A stretch of DNA of 64,000 nt. It comes from Hydractinia symbiolongicarpus. Taxonomy: Eukaryota > Cnidaria > Hydrozoa > Anthoathecata > Hydractiniidae. Position numbers and translations under genes: made by a program. The notes below the pieces were generated by a model that saw only the letters and a list, made by a program, of their open reading frames with translations, searched no databases and was not told the DNA's origin. The stretch lies in the NCBI RefSeq assembly GCF_029227915.1, contig NC_079881.1, positions 23,475,501-23,539,500 of the forward strand, read 5' to 3'. Below are positions 39,901-52,990 of the stretch, one piece after another. How positions within the stretch are numbered: position 1 is the first letter of the stretch; every line of letters starts with the position of its first letter.

Positions 39901-40180
39901 ATGTATTTGGTGATTTTCTTCCAATATTACTAAGTTGTATAGCTTTTAACAGTGAAACGATTGACTGTGGGAATAAATAGAACTGATTTTGCATTTTGAC
40001 CTTATAAATGTGATAAATGAGGCAGTTTGACTACAAGAAATAACATTCTTCTTAATTTGACATGATTGCTGGAACTCAGCGATTACACTGGGGGCTGTGG
40101 TAGCGCTTTATTAAAAAATTAAGATAAATAAGTCATTTTTTACTGTGGGACCAATCCTAGCTGTTATCTCGCGCTCAAAA
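36424..40180 (+). repeat. Large HOR unit, copy 1 (3757 bp)
   Basis: Repeats in the next block at an offset of 3757: tttgtcatgattgatgg 36424 to 40181, and the short-monomer junction 37209 to 40966. It contains an extra internal dimer: gtctcaaatgaataacc occurs at about 37794 and 38540, 746 bp apart, and the surrounding two monomers are duplicated. Beyond that dimer the offset to copy 2 falls to 3011. The final 190 bp (about 39989-40176) derive from sequence like 35611-35797. Starts: 36583, 36956, 37235, 37608, 37981, 38354, 38727, 39100, 39471, 39842. Confidence 0.82.
36956..37234 (+). repeat. Short monomer (279 bp), copy 1
   Basis: A type D monomer with an internal deletion of about 92 bp. 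Sequence runs ttggcgc|agtttcaaatac at 37209/37210, where full D copies (for example at about 30488) have the tgtggtagcgattc to agagac segment between. Because stops are lost with the deletion, a spurious 65-codon frame opens across the join. Confidence 0.88.
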
Positions 40181-40339
40181 TTTGTCATGATTGATGGAAC
40201 TCAGCGATTACACTGGTCACTGTGGTAGCGTTTTATTACAAAATTAAGATAAACAAGTCATTTTTCACTGCGGGACCAATCCTAGACGTTGGCTCGCGCT
40301 GAAGAAATAGAGACAGTTTCAAAAACTACATTTCATTTA
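39842..40339 (+). repeat. Chimeric 498-bp monomer, out-of-register junction
   Basis: ctgttatctcgcgct is followed directly by caaaatttgtcatgattg at about 40176. The left side matches 35611-35797 and the right side matches 36424 onward. About 626 bp that separate these in the upstream copy are missing, which is not a multiple of 373. The result is one overlong monomer of 335 + 163 bp with about 125 bp represented twice. Confidence 0.82.
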
Positions 40340-42985
40340 CTTTCTAACGGTGTCAATCCGTTTGAGTTACAACAGTTGCGTCACATATTCGTACCACCAT
40401 GTATTTAGTGATTTTCTTCCGATATTACTAAGTTGTATTGCTTTTAACAGTGAAACGATTGACTGTGGAAATTAACAGAACTGATTCTGGACTGCGACCT
40501 TATAAATGTGATAAATGAGCTAATTGGTCTCCAAGGAATAACATTCTTCTTAATTTGACATGATTGCTAGAATTCATCGATTACATTAGGATCTGTGGTA
40601 GCGCTTTATTTAAAAATTTAGATAAATAAGTCTTTTCTTACTGTGGAACCAATCCTGGCCGTTAGCACGCGCTAAATAAATAGGAACAGTTCGAAAGACT
40701 ATATTTCATTGACTTTCTAGCGGTATAAATCCGTTTGAGTTACAACGGTTGCGTCACATATTCGTACCAACATATATTTAGTGATTTTTTTCCGATATTA
40801 CTAAGTTGTATCGCTTTTAACAGTGAAACGATTGACTGTGGGACTTAATTGAACTGATTCTGGAATGTGACCTTATAAATGTGATAAATGAGCCAATTGG
40901 TCTCCAAGGAATAACATTCTTCTTAATTTGACTTGATTGCCGAAACTCAGCGATTAAACTTGGCGCAGTTTCAAATACTACATTTCACTGACATTCTAAC
41001 GGTGTCAGTCCGTTTGAGTTACAACAGTTGCGTCACACATTCGTACCAACATGTATTTGGTGATTTTCTTCCAATATTACTAAGTTGTACAGGTTTTAAC
41101 AGTGAAACGATTGACTGTGGGAATAAATAGAACTGATTCTGGACTTTGACCTTATAAGTGTGATAAATGAGCTAGTTTGACTACAAGAAATAACATTCTT
41201 CTTAATTTGACATGATTGCTGGAACTCAGCGATTACACTGGGCGCTGTGGTAGCGCTTTATTAAAAAATTAAGATAAATAAGTCATTTTTTACTGTCGGA
41301 CTAATCCTGGCCGTTAGCACGCGCTGAATAAATAGGAACAGTTTCAAAAACTACAATTCATTTACTTTCTAACGGTGTCAATCCGTTTGAGTTACAACAG
41401 TTGCGTCACATATTCGTACCACCATGTATTTAGTGATTTTCTTCCGATATTACTAAGTTGTATTGCTTTTAACAGTGAAACGATTGACTGTGGAAATTAA
41501 CAGAACTGATTCTGGACTGCGACCTTATAAATGTGATAAATGAGCCAATTGGTCTCAAATGAATAACCTTCTTCTTAATTTGACATGATTGCTGGAATTC
41601 ATCGATTACATTAAGCTCTGTGGTAGCGCTTTATTTAAAAATTTAGATAAATAAGTCTTTTCTCACTGTGGAACCAATCCTGGCCGTTAGCACGCGCTAA
41701 ATAAATAGGAACAGTTCGAAAGACTACATTTCATTGACTTTCTAGCGCTATAAATCCGTTTGAGTTACAACGGTTGCGTCACATATTCGTACCAACATGT
41801 ATTTAGCCATAGTATTCGGATATTACTAGGTTGCATCGCTTTTAAGAGTGAAACGCTTGACTGTGGGACTTAATTGAACTGATTTTGGACTTTGACTTTA
41901 TAAATGTTATAAATGAGCCAGTTTGACTACAAGGAATAACATTTTTCTTAATTTGACATAATGGCTGGAACTCAGCGATTACACTGGGTGCTGTGGTAGC
42001 GCTTTATTAAAAAATTAAGATAAATAAATCATTTTTTACTGTGGGTCCAATCCTAGCCGTTAGCTCGCCCTGAAGAAATAGAGACAGTTTCAAAAACTAC
42101 ATTTCATTTACTTTCTGACGGTGTCAATCCGTTTGAGTTACAACAGTTGCGTCACATATTCGTACCAACATGTATTTAGTGATTTTTTTCCGATATTACT
42201 AATTTGTATCGCCTTTACCAGTGAAACGATTGACTGTGGGACTTAATTGAACTGATTCTGGAATGTGACCTTATAAATGTGATAAATGAGCCAATTGGTC
42301 TCCAAGGAATAACATTCTTCTTAATTTGACTTGATTGCCGAAACTCAGCGATTACACTTGGCGCTGTGGTAGCGATTCATTTAAAAATTAAGATAAAAAA
42401 ATCAGTTTTTACTGTGGGACCAATCCTAGCCGTTAGCGCGCTGAAGAAATAGAGACAGTTTCAAATACAACATTTCACTGACTTTCTAACGGTGTCAGTC
42501 CTTTTCAGTTACAACGGTTGCGTCACACATTCGTACCAACATGTGTTTGGTGATTTTCTTCCAATATTACTAAGTTGTATCGCTTTTAACAGTGAAACGA
42601 TTGACTTTGGGACTTAACTGAACTGATTCTGGAATGTGACCTTATAAATGTCATAAATGAGCCAATTGGTCTCCAAGGAATAACATTTTTCTTAATTTGA
42701 CTTGATTGCCGAAACTCAGCAATTACACTTGGCGCTGTGGTAGCGATTCATTTAAAAATTAAGATAAAAAAATCAGTTTTTACTGTGGGACCAATCCTAG
42801 CCGTTAGCGCGCTGAAGAAATAGAGACAGTTTCAAATACTACATTTCACTGACTTTCTAACGGTGTCAGTCCGTTTGAGTTACAACGGTTGCGTCACACA
42901 TTCGTACCAACATGTATTTGGTGATTTTCTTCCAATATTACTAAGTTGTATAGCTTTTAACAGTGAAACGATTGACTGTGGGAAT
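40181..42985 (+). repeat. Large HOR unit, copy 2
   Basis: Second copy of the preceding unit without the extra dimer. ttgactttgggacttaactg matches at about 39592 and 42603 (offset 3011). The match ends near 42985, where copy 1 has tgattttgcattttgacc and this copy has tgattctggactttgacc. Starts: 40340, 40713, 40992, 41365, 41738, 42111, 42482, 42853. Confidence 0.82.
40713..40991 (+). repeat. Short monomer (279 bp), copy 2
   Basis: The same 92-bp deletion with the identical join at 40966/40967. It is part of the HOR copy offset by 3757 bp, so it was duplicated with the unit. Confidence 0.88.
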
Positions 42986-44127
42986 AAATAGAACTGATTC
43001 TGGACTTTGACCTTATAAATGTGATAAATGAGCTAGTTTGACTACAAGAAATAACATTCTTCTTAATTTGACATGATTGCTGGAACTCAGCGTTTACATT
43101 TGGCGCTGTGGTAGCGATTCATTTACAAATTAAGATATAAAAATCAGTTTTTACTGTGGGACCAATCCTAGCCGTTTGTGCGCGCTGAAGAAATAGAGCC
43201 AGTTTCAAATACTACATTTCACCGACTTTCTAACCGTGTCAGTCTGTTTGAGTTACAACGGTTGCGTCACATATTCGTACCAACATGTATTTAGCGATAG
43301 TATTCGGATATTGCTAGGTTGCATCGCTTTTAACAGTGAAACGCTTGACTGTGGGACTTATTTGAACTGATTTTGGACTTTGACCTTATAAATGTGATAA
43401 ATGAAGCAGTTTGACTACAAGAAATAGCATTCTTCTTAATTTGACATGATTGCTGAAACTCAGCGATTACAGTGGACGCTGTGGTAGCGCTTTATTACAA
43501 AATTAAGACAAATAAGTCATTTTTTACTGAGGGACCAATCCTAGCTGTTAGCTCGCGCTGAAGAAATAGAGACAGTTTCAAAAAACACCTTTCATTGACT
43601 TTCTAACGGTGTCAATCCGTTTAAGTTACAACGGTTGCGTCACAAAATCGTACCAACATGTATTTGGTGATTTTCTCCCAATATTACTTAGTTGTATAGC
43701 TTTTAACAGTGAAACGATTGACTGTGGAAAAAAATAGAACTGATTCTGGACTGTGATCTTATAAATGTGATAAATGAGCTAGTTTGACTACAAGAAATAA
43801 CATTCTTCTTAATTTGACATGATTGCTGGAACTCAGCCATTACACTGGGGGCTGTGGTAGCGCTTTAATAAAAAATTAAGATAAATAAGTCATTTTTTAA
43901 TGTGGGACCAATCCTGGCCGTTAGCTTGCGCTGAAGAAATAGAGACAGTTTTAAAAACTACCTTTCATTGACTTTCTAACGGTGTCAATCCGTTTGAGTT
44001 ACAGCTGTTGCGTCACATATTCGTACCAACATGTATTTAGTGATTTTCTTCCGATATTACTAAGTTGTATTGCTTTTAACAGTGAAACGATTGACTATGG
44101 GAATAAATAGGACTGATTCTGGACTGT
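42986..44127 (+). repeat. Mixed satellite block
   Basis: Monomer starts: 43226, 43599, 43972. A/B types plus a D tail at about 43090. No HOR period seen. Confidence 0.62.
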
Positions 44128-46365
44128 GACCTTATAAATGTGATAAATGAGCCAATTGGTGTCCAAAGAATAACATTCTTCTTAATTTCACCTGATTGCT
44201 TGAATTCAGCGATTACATTAGGCTCTGTGGTAGCGCTTTATTTAAAAATTTAGATGAATAAGTATTTTCTTACTGTGGGACCAATCCTGGCCGTTAGCAC
44301 GCACTGGATAAATAGGAACAGTTCCAAAGACTACATTTCATTGACTTTCTAGCGGTATAAATCCGTTTGAGTTACAACGGTTGCGTCACATATTCGTACC
44401 AACATGTATTTAGCCATAGTATTCGGATATTACTAGGTTGCATCGCTTTTAACAGTGAAACGCTTGACTGTGGGACTTAATTGAACTGATTTTGGACTTT
44501 GACTTTATAAATGTGATAAATGAGCCAGTTTGACTACAAGGAATAACATTTTTCTTAATTTGACATGATGGCTGGAACTCAGCGATTACACTGGGCGCTG
44601 TGGTAGCGCTTTATTAAAAAATTAAGATAAATAAATCATTTTTTACTGTGGGTCCAATCCTAGCCGTTAGCTCGCCCTGAAGAAATAGAGACAGTTTCAA
44701 AAACTACATTTCATTTACTTTCTAACGGTGTCAATCCGTTTGTGTTACAACAGTTGCGTCACATATTCGTACCAACATGTATTTAGTGATTTTTTTCCGA
44801 TATTACTAAGTTGTATCGCCTTTACCAGTGAAACGATTGACTGTGGGACTTAATTGATCTGATTCTGGAATGTGACCTTATAAATGTGATAAATGAGCCA
44901 ATTGGTCTCCAAGGAATAACATTCTTTTTAATTTGACTTGATTGTCGAAACTCAGCGATTACACTTGGCGCTGTGGTAGCGATTCATTTAAAAATTAAGA
45001 TAAATAAATGATTTTTTACTGTGGGACCAATCCTAGCCGTTAGCTCGCGCTGAAGAAATAGAAACAGTTTCAAAAACTACATTTCATTTACTTTCTAACG
45101 GTGTCAATCCGTTTGAGTTACAATGGTTGCGTCACATATTCGTACCAACATATATTTAGTGATTTTTTTCCGATATTACTAAGTTGTATCGCTTTTAACA
45201 ATGAAACGATTGACTGTGGGACTTAATTGAACTGATTCTGGAATGTGACCTTATAAATGTGATAAATGAGCCAATTGGTGTCCAAAGAATAACATTCTTC
45301 TTAATTTGACCTGATTGCTTGAATTCAGCGATTACATTAGGCTCTGTGGTAGCGCTTTATTTAAAAATTTAGATGAATAAGTATTTTCTTACTGTGGGAC
45401 CAATCCTGGCCGTTAGCACGCACTGGATAAATAGGAACAGTTCCAAAGACTACATTTCATTGACTTTCTAGCGGTATAAATCCGTTTGAGTTACAACGGT
45501 TGCGTCACATATTCGTACCAACATGTATTTAGCCATAGTATTCGGATATTACTAGGTTGCATCGCTTTTAACAGTGAAACGCTTGACTGTGGGACTTAAT
45601 TGAACTGATTTTGGACTTTGACTTTATAAATGTGATAAATGAGCCAGTTTGACTACAAGGAATAACATTTTTCTTAATTTGACATGATGGCTGGAACTCA
45701 GCGATTACACTGGGCGCTGTGGTAGCGCTTTATTAAAAAATTAAGATAAATAAATCATTTTTTACTGTGGGTCCAATCCTAGCCGTTAGCTTGCCCTGAA
45801 GAAATAGAGACAGTTTCAAAAACTACATTTCATTTACTTTCTAACGGTGTCAATCCGTTTGTGTTACAACAGTTGCGTCACATATTCGTACCAACATGTA
45901 TTTAGTGATTTTTTTCCGATATTACTAAGTTGTATCGCCTTTACCAGTGAAACGATTGACTGTGGGACTTAATTGATCTGATTCTGGAATGTGACCTTAT
46001 AAATGTGATAAATGAGCCAATTGGTCTCCAAGGAATAACATTCTTTTTAATTTGACTTGATTGTCGAAACTCAGCGATTACACTTGGCGCTGTGGTAGCG
46101 ATTCATTTAAAAATTAAGATAAATAAATGATTTTTTACTGTGGGACCAATCCTAGCCGTTAGCTCGCGCTGAAGAAATAGAAACAGTTTCAAAAACTACA
46201 TTTCATTTACTTTCTAACGGTGTCAATCCGTTTGAGTTACAATGGTTGCGTCACATATTCGTACCAACATATATTTAGTGATTTTTTTCCGATATTACTA
46301 AGTTGTATCGCTTTTAACAATGAAACGATTGACTGTGGGACTTAATTGAACTCATTCTGGAATGT
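44128..46365 (+). repeat. Trimer HOR, 1119 bp, 2 copies
   Basis: The rare cctgattgcttgaattcag occurs at 44191 and 45310, 1119 bp apart. Units are about 44128-45246 and 45247-46365, each of B-like, A and D monomers. Differences are few by eye (tagctcgcc against tagcttgcc, tgaactgattc against tgaactcattc). Starts: 44345, 44718, 45091, 45464, 45837, 46210. Confidence 0.83.
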
Positions 46366-46580
46366 GACCTTATAAATGTGATAAATGAGCCAATTGGAAT
46401 CCAAGGAATAACATTCTTCTTAATTTGACTTGATTGCCGAAACTCAGCGATTACACTTGGCGCTGTGGTAGCGATTCATTTAAAAATTAAGATAAAAGAA
46501 TCAGTTTTTACTGTGGGACCAATCCTAGCCGTTAGCGCGCTGAAGAAATAGAGACAGTTTCAAATACTACATTTCACTGA

Positions 46581-46859
46581 CTTTCTAACGGTGTCAGTCC
46601 GTTTGAGATACAACGGTTGCGTCGCACATTCGTACCAACATGTATTTGGTGATTTTCTTCCAATATTACTAAGTTGTATAGCTTTTAACAGTGAAACGAT
46701 TGACTGTGGGAATAAATAGGACTGATTCTGGAATGTGACCTTATAAATGTGATAAATGAGCCAATTGGTCTCCAAGGAATAACATTCTTCTTAATTTGAC
46801 TTGATTGCCTAAACTCAGCGATTACACTTGGCGCAGTTTCAAATACTACATTTCACTGA
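46581..46859 (+). repeat. Short monomer (279 bp), copy 3
   Basis: The same join at 46834/46835, in a different neighbourhood. The shared breakpoint implies one deletion event later spread by exchange or conversion. Confidence 0.87.
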
Positions 46860-47605
46860 CATTCTAACGGTGTCAGTCCGTTTGAGTTACAACGGTTGCG
46901 TCACACATTCGTACCAACATGTATTTGGTGATTTTCTTCCAATATTACTAAGTTGTATAGGTTTTAACAGTGAAACGATTGACTGTGGGAATAAATAGAA
47001 CTGATTCTGGACTGTGACCTTATAAATGTGATAAATGAGCTAGTTTGACTACAAGAAATAACATTCTTCTTAATTTGACATGATTGCTGGAACTCAGCGA
47101 TTACACTGGGCGCTGTGGTAGCGCTTTATTAAAAAATTAAGATAAATAAGTCATTTTTTACTGTGGGACCAATCCTGGCCGTGAGCTTGCGCTGAAGAAA
47201 TAGAGACAGTTTCAAAAACTACATTTCATTTACTTTCTAACGGTGTCAATCTGTTTGAGTTACAACAGTTGCGTCACATATTCGTACCACCATGTATTTA
47301 GTGATTTTCTTCCGATATTACTAAGTTGTATTGCTTTTAACAGTGAAACGATTGACTGTGGAAATTAACAGAACTGATTCTGGACTGCGACTTTATAAAT
47401 GTGATAAATGAGCCGATTGGTCTCAAAGGAATAACATTCTTCTTAATTTGACATGATTGCTGGAATTCATCGATTACATTAGGCTCTGTGGTAGCGCTTT
47501 ATTTAAAAATTTAGATAAATAAGTCTTTTCTCACTGTGGAACCAATCCTGGCCGTTAGCACGCGCTAAATAAATAGGAACAGTTTGAAAGACTACATTTC
47601 ATTGA

Positions 47606-47681
47606 CTTTCTAGCGGTATAAATCCGTTTGAGTTACAACGCTGAAGAAATAGGGACAGTTTCAAATACTACATTTCACTGA
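47606..47681 (+). repeat. 76-bp monomer remnant
   Basis: gagttacaacg joins directly to ctgaagaaataggg at about 47640, removing about 297 bp from the middle of a monomer. The dinucleotide cg is shared by both parents at the join, consistent with a small-homology deletion. Confidence 0.85.
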
Positions 47682-50290
47682 CTTTCTAACGGTGTCAGTC
47701 CCTTTGAGTTACAACAGTTGCGTCACATATTCGTACCAACATGTGTTTAGCGATAGTAATCGGATATTGCTTGGTTGCATCGCTTTTAACAGTGAAACGA
47801 TTGACTGTGGGACTTATTTGAACTGATTTTGGACTTTGACCTTATAAATGTGATAAATAAGGCAGTTTGACTACAAGAAATAACATTCTTCTTAATTTGA
47901 CATGATTGCTGGAACTCAGCGATTACAGTGGGCGCTGTGGTAGCGCTTTATTAAAAAATTAAGACAAATAAGTCATTTTTTACTGTGGGACCACTCCTAG
48001 CCGTTAGCTCGCGCTGAAGAAATAGAGACAGTTTCAAAAACTACCTTTCATTGACTTTCTAACGGTGTCAATCCGTTTGAGTTACAACGGGTGCGTCACA
48101 TATTTGTACCAACATTTATTTAGTGATTTTCTTCCGATATTACTAAGTTGTATTGCTTTTAACAGTGAAACGATTGACTGTGGGAATTAATAGAACTGAT
48201 TCTGGACTGCGACCTTATAAATGTGATAAATGAGCCAATTGGTCTCCAAGGAATAACATTCTTCTTAATTTGACATGATTGCCGGATTTCATCGATTACA
48301 TTAGGCTCTGTGGTAGCACTTTATATAAAAATTTAGATAAATAAGTCTTTTCTTACTGTGGGACCAATACTGGTCGTTACCACGCGCTGAATAAATAGGA
48401 ACAGTTCCAAAGACCACATTTCATTGACTTTCTAGCGGTATAAGTCCGTTTGAGTTACAACGGTTCTGTCACATATTCGTACCAACATGTATTTAGCGAT
48501 AGTATTCGGATATTACTAGGTTGCATCGCTTTTAACAGTGAAACGCTTGACTGTGGGACTTAATTGAACTGATTTTGGACTTTGACCTTATAAATGTGAT
48601 AAATGAGCTAGTTTGACTACAAGAAATAACATTCTTCTTAATTTGACATGATTGCTGGAACTCAGCGATTACACTGGGCGCTGTGGAAGCGCTTTATTAA
48701 AAAATTAAGATAAAAAAGTCATTTTTTACTGTGGGACCAATCCTAGCCGTTAGCTCGCGCTGAAGAAATAGAGACAGTTTTTAAAACTACCTGTCATTGA
48801 ATTTCTAACGGTGTCAATCCGTTTGAGTTACAACGGTTGCGTCACATATTCGTACCAACATGTATTTGGTGATTTTCTTGCGATATTACTAAGTTGTATT
48901 GCTTTTAACAGTGAAACGATTGACTGTGGGAATAAATAGAACTGAATCTGGACTGTGACCTTATAAATGTAATAACTGAGTCAATTGGTGTCCAAAGAAT
49001 AACACTCTTCTTAATTTGGCATGATTGCTGGAATTCAGCGGTTACATTAGGCTCTGTGGTTGCGCTTTATTTAAAAATTTAGATAAATAAGTCTTTTCTT
49101 ACTGTGGGACCAATACTGGTTGTTAGCACGCGCTGAATAAATAGGAACAGTTCCAAAGACCACATTTCATTGACTTTCTAGCGGTATAAGTCCGTTTGAG
49201 TTACAACGGTTCTGTCACATATTCGTACCAACATGTATTTAGCAATATTTTTCCGCTACTACTAGGTTCCATCGCTTTTAACAGTGAAACGATTGACTGT
49301 GGGACTTAATTGAACTGATTTTGGACTGTGACCTTATAAATGTGAAAGCGAGACAATTGGACTTCAAGAAATAACAGTCTTCCTAATTTGACATGATTGC
49401 TGGAACTCAGCGATTACACTGGTCACTGTGGTAGCGCTTTATTACAAAATTAAGATAAACAAGTCATTCTTAACTGTGGGACCAATCCTAGCCGTTAGCT
49501 CCCGCTGAAGAGATAGAGACAGTTTCAAAAACTACCTTTCATTGACTTTCTAACGGTGTCAATCCGTTTGAGTTACAACAGTTGCGTCACATATTCGTAC
49601 CAACATGTATTTGGTGATTTTCTTCCAATATTACTAAGTTGTATTGCTTTTAACAGTGAAACGATTAACTGTGGGAATAAATAGAACTGATTCTGGACTG
49701 TGATCTTATAAATGTGATAAATGAGTCAATTGTTGTCCAAAGAATAACAATCTTCTTTATTTGACATGATTGCTGGAATTCAGCGAATACATTAGGCTCT
49801 GTGGTAGCGCTTTATTTAAAAATTTAGATAAATAAGTCTTTTTTTGCTGTATGACCAATCCTGGCCGTTAGCACACGCTGAATAAATAGGAACAGTTTCA
49901 AAAACTACATTTCATTGACTTTCTAGCGGTATAAATCTGTTTGAGTTACAACGGTTGCGTCACATATTCGTACCAACATGTATTTAGCGATATTTTTCCG
50001 CTACTACTAGGTTCCATCGCTTTTAACAGTGAAACGATTGACTGTGGGACTTGGTTGAACTGATTTTGGACTGTGACCTTATAAATGTGAAAGCGAGACA
50101 ATTGCTCTTCAAGAAATAACATTCTTCCTAATTTGACATGATTGCTGGAACTCAGCGATTACACTGGTCACTGTGGTAGCGCTTTATTACAAAATTAAGA
50201 TAAACAAGTCATTCTATACTGTGGGACCAATCCTAGTCGTTAGCTTGCGCTGAAGAAATAGAGACAGTTTCAAATACTACATTTCACTGA
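47682..50290 (+). repeat. Satellite block, partly duplicated at 55.5-57 kb
   Basis: Starts: 47682, 48055, 48428, 48801, 49174, 49546, 49919. 47682-48427 matches 55510-56246 at offset 7828 (21 monomers; ccactcctag 47991 to 55819). 49174-49918 matches 56247-56991 at offset 7073. A dimer-scale repeat is marked by ccaatactggt at about 48364 and 49110. Type C monomers lie at 49174 and 49919. Confidence 0.75.
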
Positions 50291-52990
50291 CTTTCTAACG
50301 GTGTCAGTCCGTTTGAGTTACAACGGTTGCGTCACATATTCGTACCAATATGTATTTAGCGATAGTATTCGGATATTGCTAGGTTGCATCGCTTTTAACA
50401 GTGAAACGCTTGACTGTGGGACTTATTCGAAATGATTTTGGACTTTGACCTTATAAATGTGATAAATGAGTTAGTTTGACTACAAGAAATAACATTCTTC
50501 TTAATTTGACATGATTGCTGGAACTCAGCGATTACAGTGGGCGCTGTGGTAGCGCTTTATTGAAAAATTAGGACAAATAAGTCATTTTTTACTGTGGGAC
50601 CAATCCTAGCCGTTACCTCGCACTGAAGAGATAGAGACAGTTTCAACAACTACCTTTCATTGACTTTCTAACGGTGTCAATCCGTTTGAGTTACAACGGT
50701 TGCGTCACATATTCGTACCAACATGTATTTAGTGATTTTCTTCCGATATTACTAGGTTGCATCGCTTTTAACAGTGAAACGATTGACTCTGGGACTTAAT
50801 TGAACTGATTATGGACTTTGACCTTATAAATGTTATAAGTGAGACAATTGGACTCCAAGAAATAACATTCTTCTTAACTTGACATGATTGTGGGAACTCA
50901 GCGATTACACTGGGCGCTGTGGTAGCGTTTTATTTAAAAATTAGGATAAATAAGTCTTTTTTTACTGTGGGACTAATCCTAGCCGTTAGTTCGCGCTGAA
51001 GAAATAGGAACAGTTTCAAAGACTACATTTTATTGACTTTCTAGCGGTATAAATCCGTTTGAGTTACAACGGTTGCGTCCCATATTCGTACCAACATGTA
51101 TTTAGCGTTAGTTTTCGGATATTGCTAGGTTGCATCGCTTTTAACAGTAAAACGATTGACTGTGGGACTTAATTAAACTGATTTTGAACTGTGACCTTAT
51201 AAATGTTATAAGTGAGACAATTGGACTCCAAGAAATAACATTCTTCTTAACTTGACATGATTGTGGGAACTCAGCGATTACACCGGACCCCGTGGTAGCG
51301 CTTCATTAAAAAATTTAGATAAATAAGTCATATTTACTGTGGGACCAATCCTAGCCGTTATCGCGCGCTGAAGATATAGAGCCAGTTTCAAAAACTCCAT
51401 TCCATTGACTTTCTAGCGGTATAAATCCGTTTGAGTTACAACGGTTGCGTCACATATTCATACCAATATGTATTTAGCGATAGTATTCGGATATTACTAG
51501 TTTGCATCGCTTTTAACAGTGAAACGCTTGACTGTGGGACTTAATTGAACTGATTTTGGACTTTGACCTTATAAAGGTGATAAATGAGCTAGTTTGACTG
51601 CAAGAAATAACATTCTTCTTAATTTGACATGATTGCTGGAACTCAGCAATTACACTGGGCGTTGTGGTAGCGCTTTATTAAAAAGTAAGATAAATAAGTC
51701 ATTTTTCACCTTGGGACCGATCCTAGCCGTTAGTTCGCGCTGAAGAAATAGAGACAGTTTCAAAAACTACCTTTCATTGACTTTCTAACGGTGTCAATCC
51801 GTTTGAGTTACAACGGTTGCGTCAAATATTCGTAACAACATGTATTTAGTGATTTTTTTCGGATATTACTAAGTTGTATCGCTTTTAAGAATGAAACGAT
51901 TGACTGTGGGACTTAATTGAACTGATTCTGGACTGTGACCTTATAAATGTGATAAATGAGCCAACTGAACTCCAAGGAATAACATTCTTCTTAATTCGAC
52001 ATGATTGTTGGAATTCAGCGAGTACACTAGGCTCTGTGGTAGCGCTTTATTTAAAAATTTAGATAAATAAGCCTTTTTTTGCTGTGGGACCAATCCTGCC
52101 CGTTAGCACGCAATCATTAAATAGGAACAGTTTCAAAGACTACATTTCATTGACTTTCTAGCGGTATAAATCTGTTTGAGTTACAACGGTTGCGTCACAT
52201 ATTCATACCAACATGTATTTAGCGATAGTATTAGGATATTACTAGGTTGCATCGCTTTTAACAGTGAAACGCTTGACTGTGGGACTTAATTGAACTGATT
52301 TTGGAATTAGATCTTATAAATGTGATAAATGAGCTAGTTTGACTACAAGAAATAACATTCTTATTAATCTGACATGATTGCTAAAACTCAGCGATTACTG
52401 TGGGCGCTGTGCTAGCGTTTTCTTTAAAAATTAAGATAAATAAGTCTTTTTTTACTGTGGGACCAATCCTAGCTGTTAGTTTGCGCTGAAGAAATAGAGA
52501 CAGTTTCAAAAACTATATTTCATTGACTGTCTAACGGTGTCAATCCGTTTGAGTTACAACGGTTGCGTCACATCATCGTACCAACATGTATTTAGTGATT
52601 TTCTTCCGATATTACTAGGTTGCATCGCTTTTAACAGTGAAACGATTGACTCTGGGACTTAATTGAACTGATTATGGACTTTGACCTTATAAATGTTATA
52701 AGTGAGACAATTGGACTCCAAGAAAAAACATTCTTCTTAACTTGACATGATTGTGGGAACTCAGCGATTACACTGGGCGCTGTGGTAGCGTTTTATTTAA
52801 AAATTAGGATAAATAAGTCTTTTTTTACTGTGGGACTAATCCTAGCCGTTAGTTCGCGCTGAACAAATAGGAACAGTTTCAAAGACTACATTTTATTGAC
52901 TTTCTAGCGGTATAAATCCGCTTGAGTTACAACGGTTGCGTCCCATATTCGTACCAACATGTATTTAGCGTTATTTTTCGGATATTACTA
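50291..52990 (+). repeat. Block with a pentamer-spaced duplication
   Basis: Starts: 50291, 50664, 51037, 51409, 51781, 52154, 52527, 52900. gattgactctgggac occurs at 50781 and 52644, 1863 bp (5 monomers) apart, and gtcccatattcg recurs at the same interval. Clear homology covers a little more than one monomer on each side. Monomers between are more diverged than elsewhere. Confidence 0.7.

Larger units (their letters stand above)
46366..47681 (+). repeat. Irregular satellite block with two aberrant monomers
   Basis: Starts: 46581 (279 bp), 46860, 47233, 47606 (76 bp). Mixed D, B and E-like copies; the densest cluster of length irregularities in the window. Confidence 0.7.

Noticed and set aside
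46560-46775. 71-codon open frame on - in satellite DNA
   Set aside because: Sits inside ordinary D/B monomer sequence; other monomers carry stops in the same frame.
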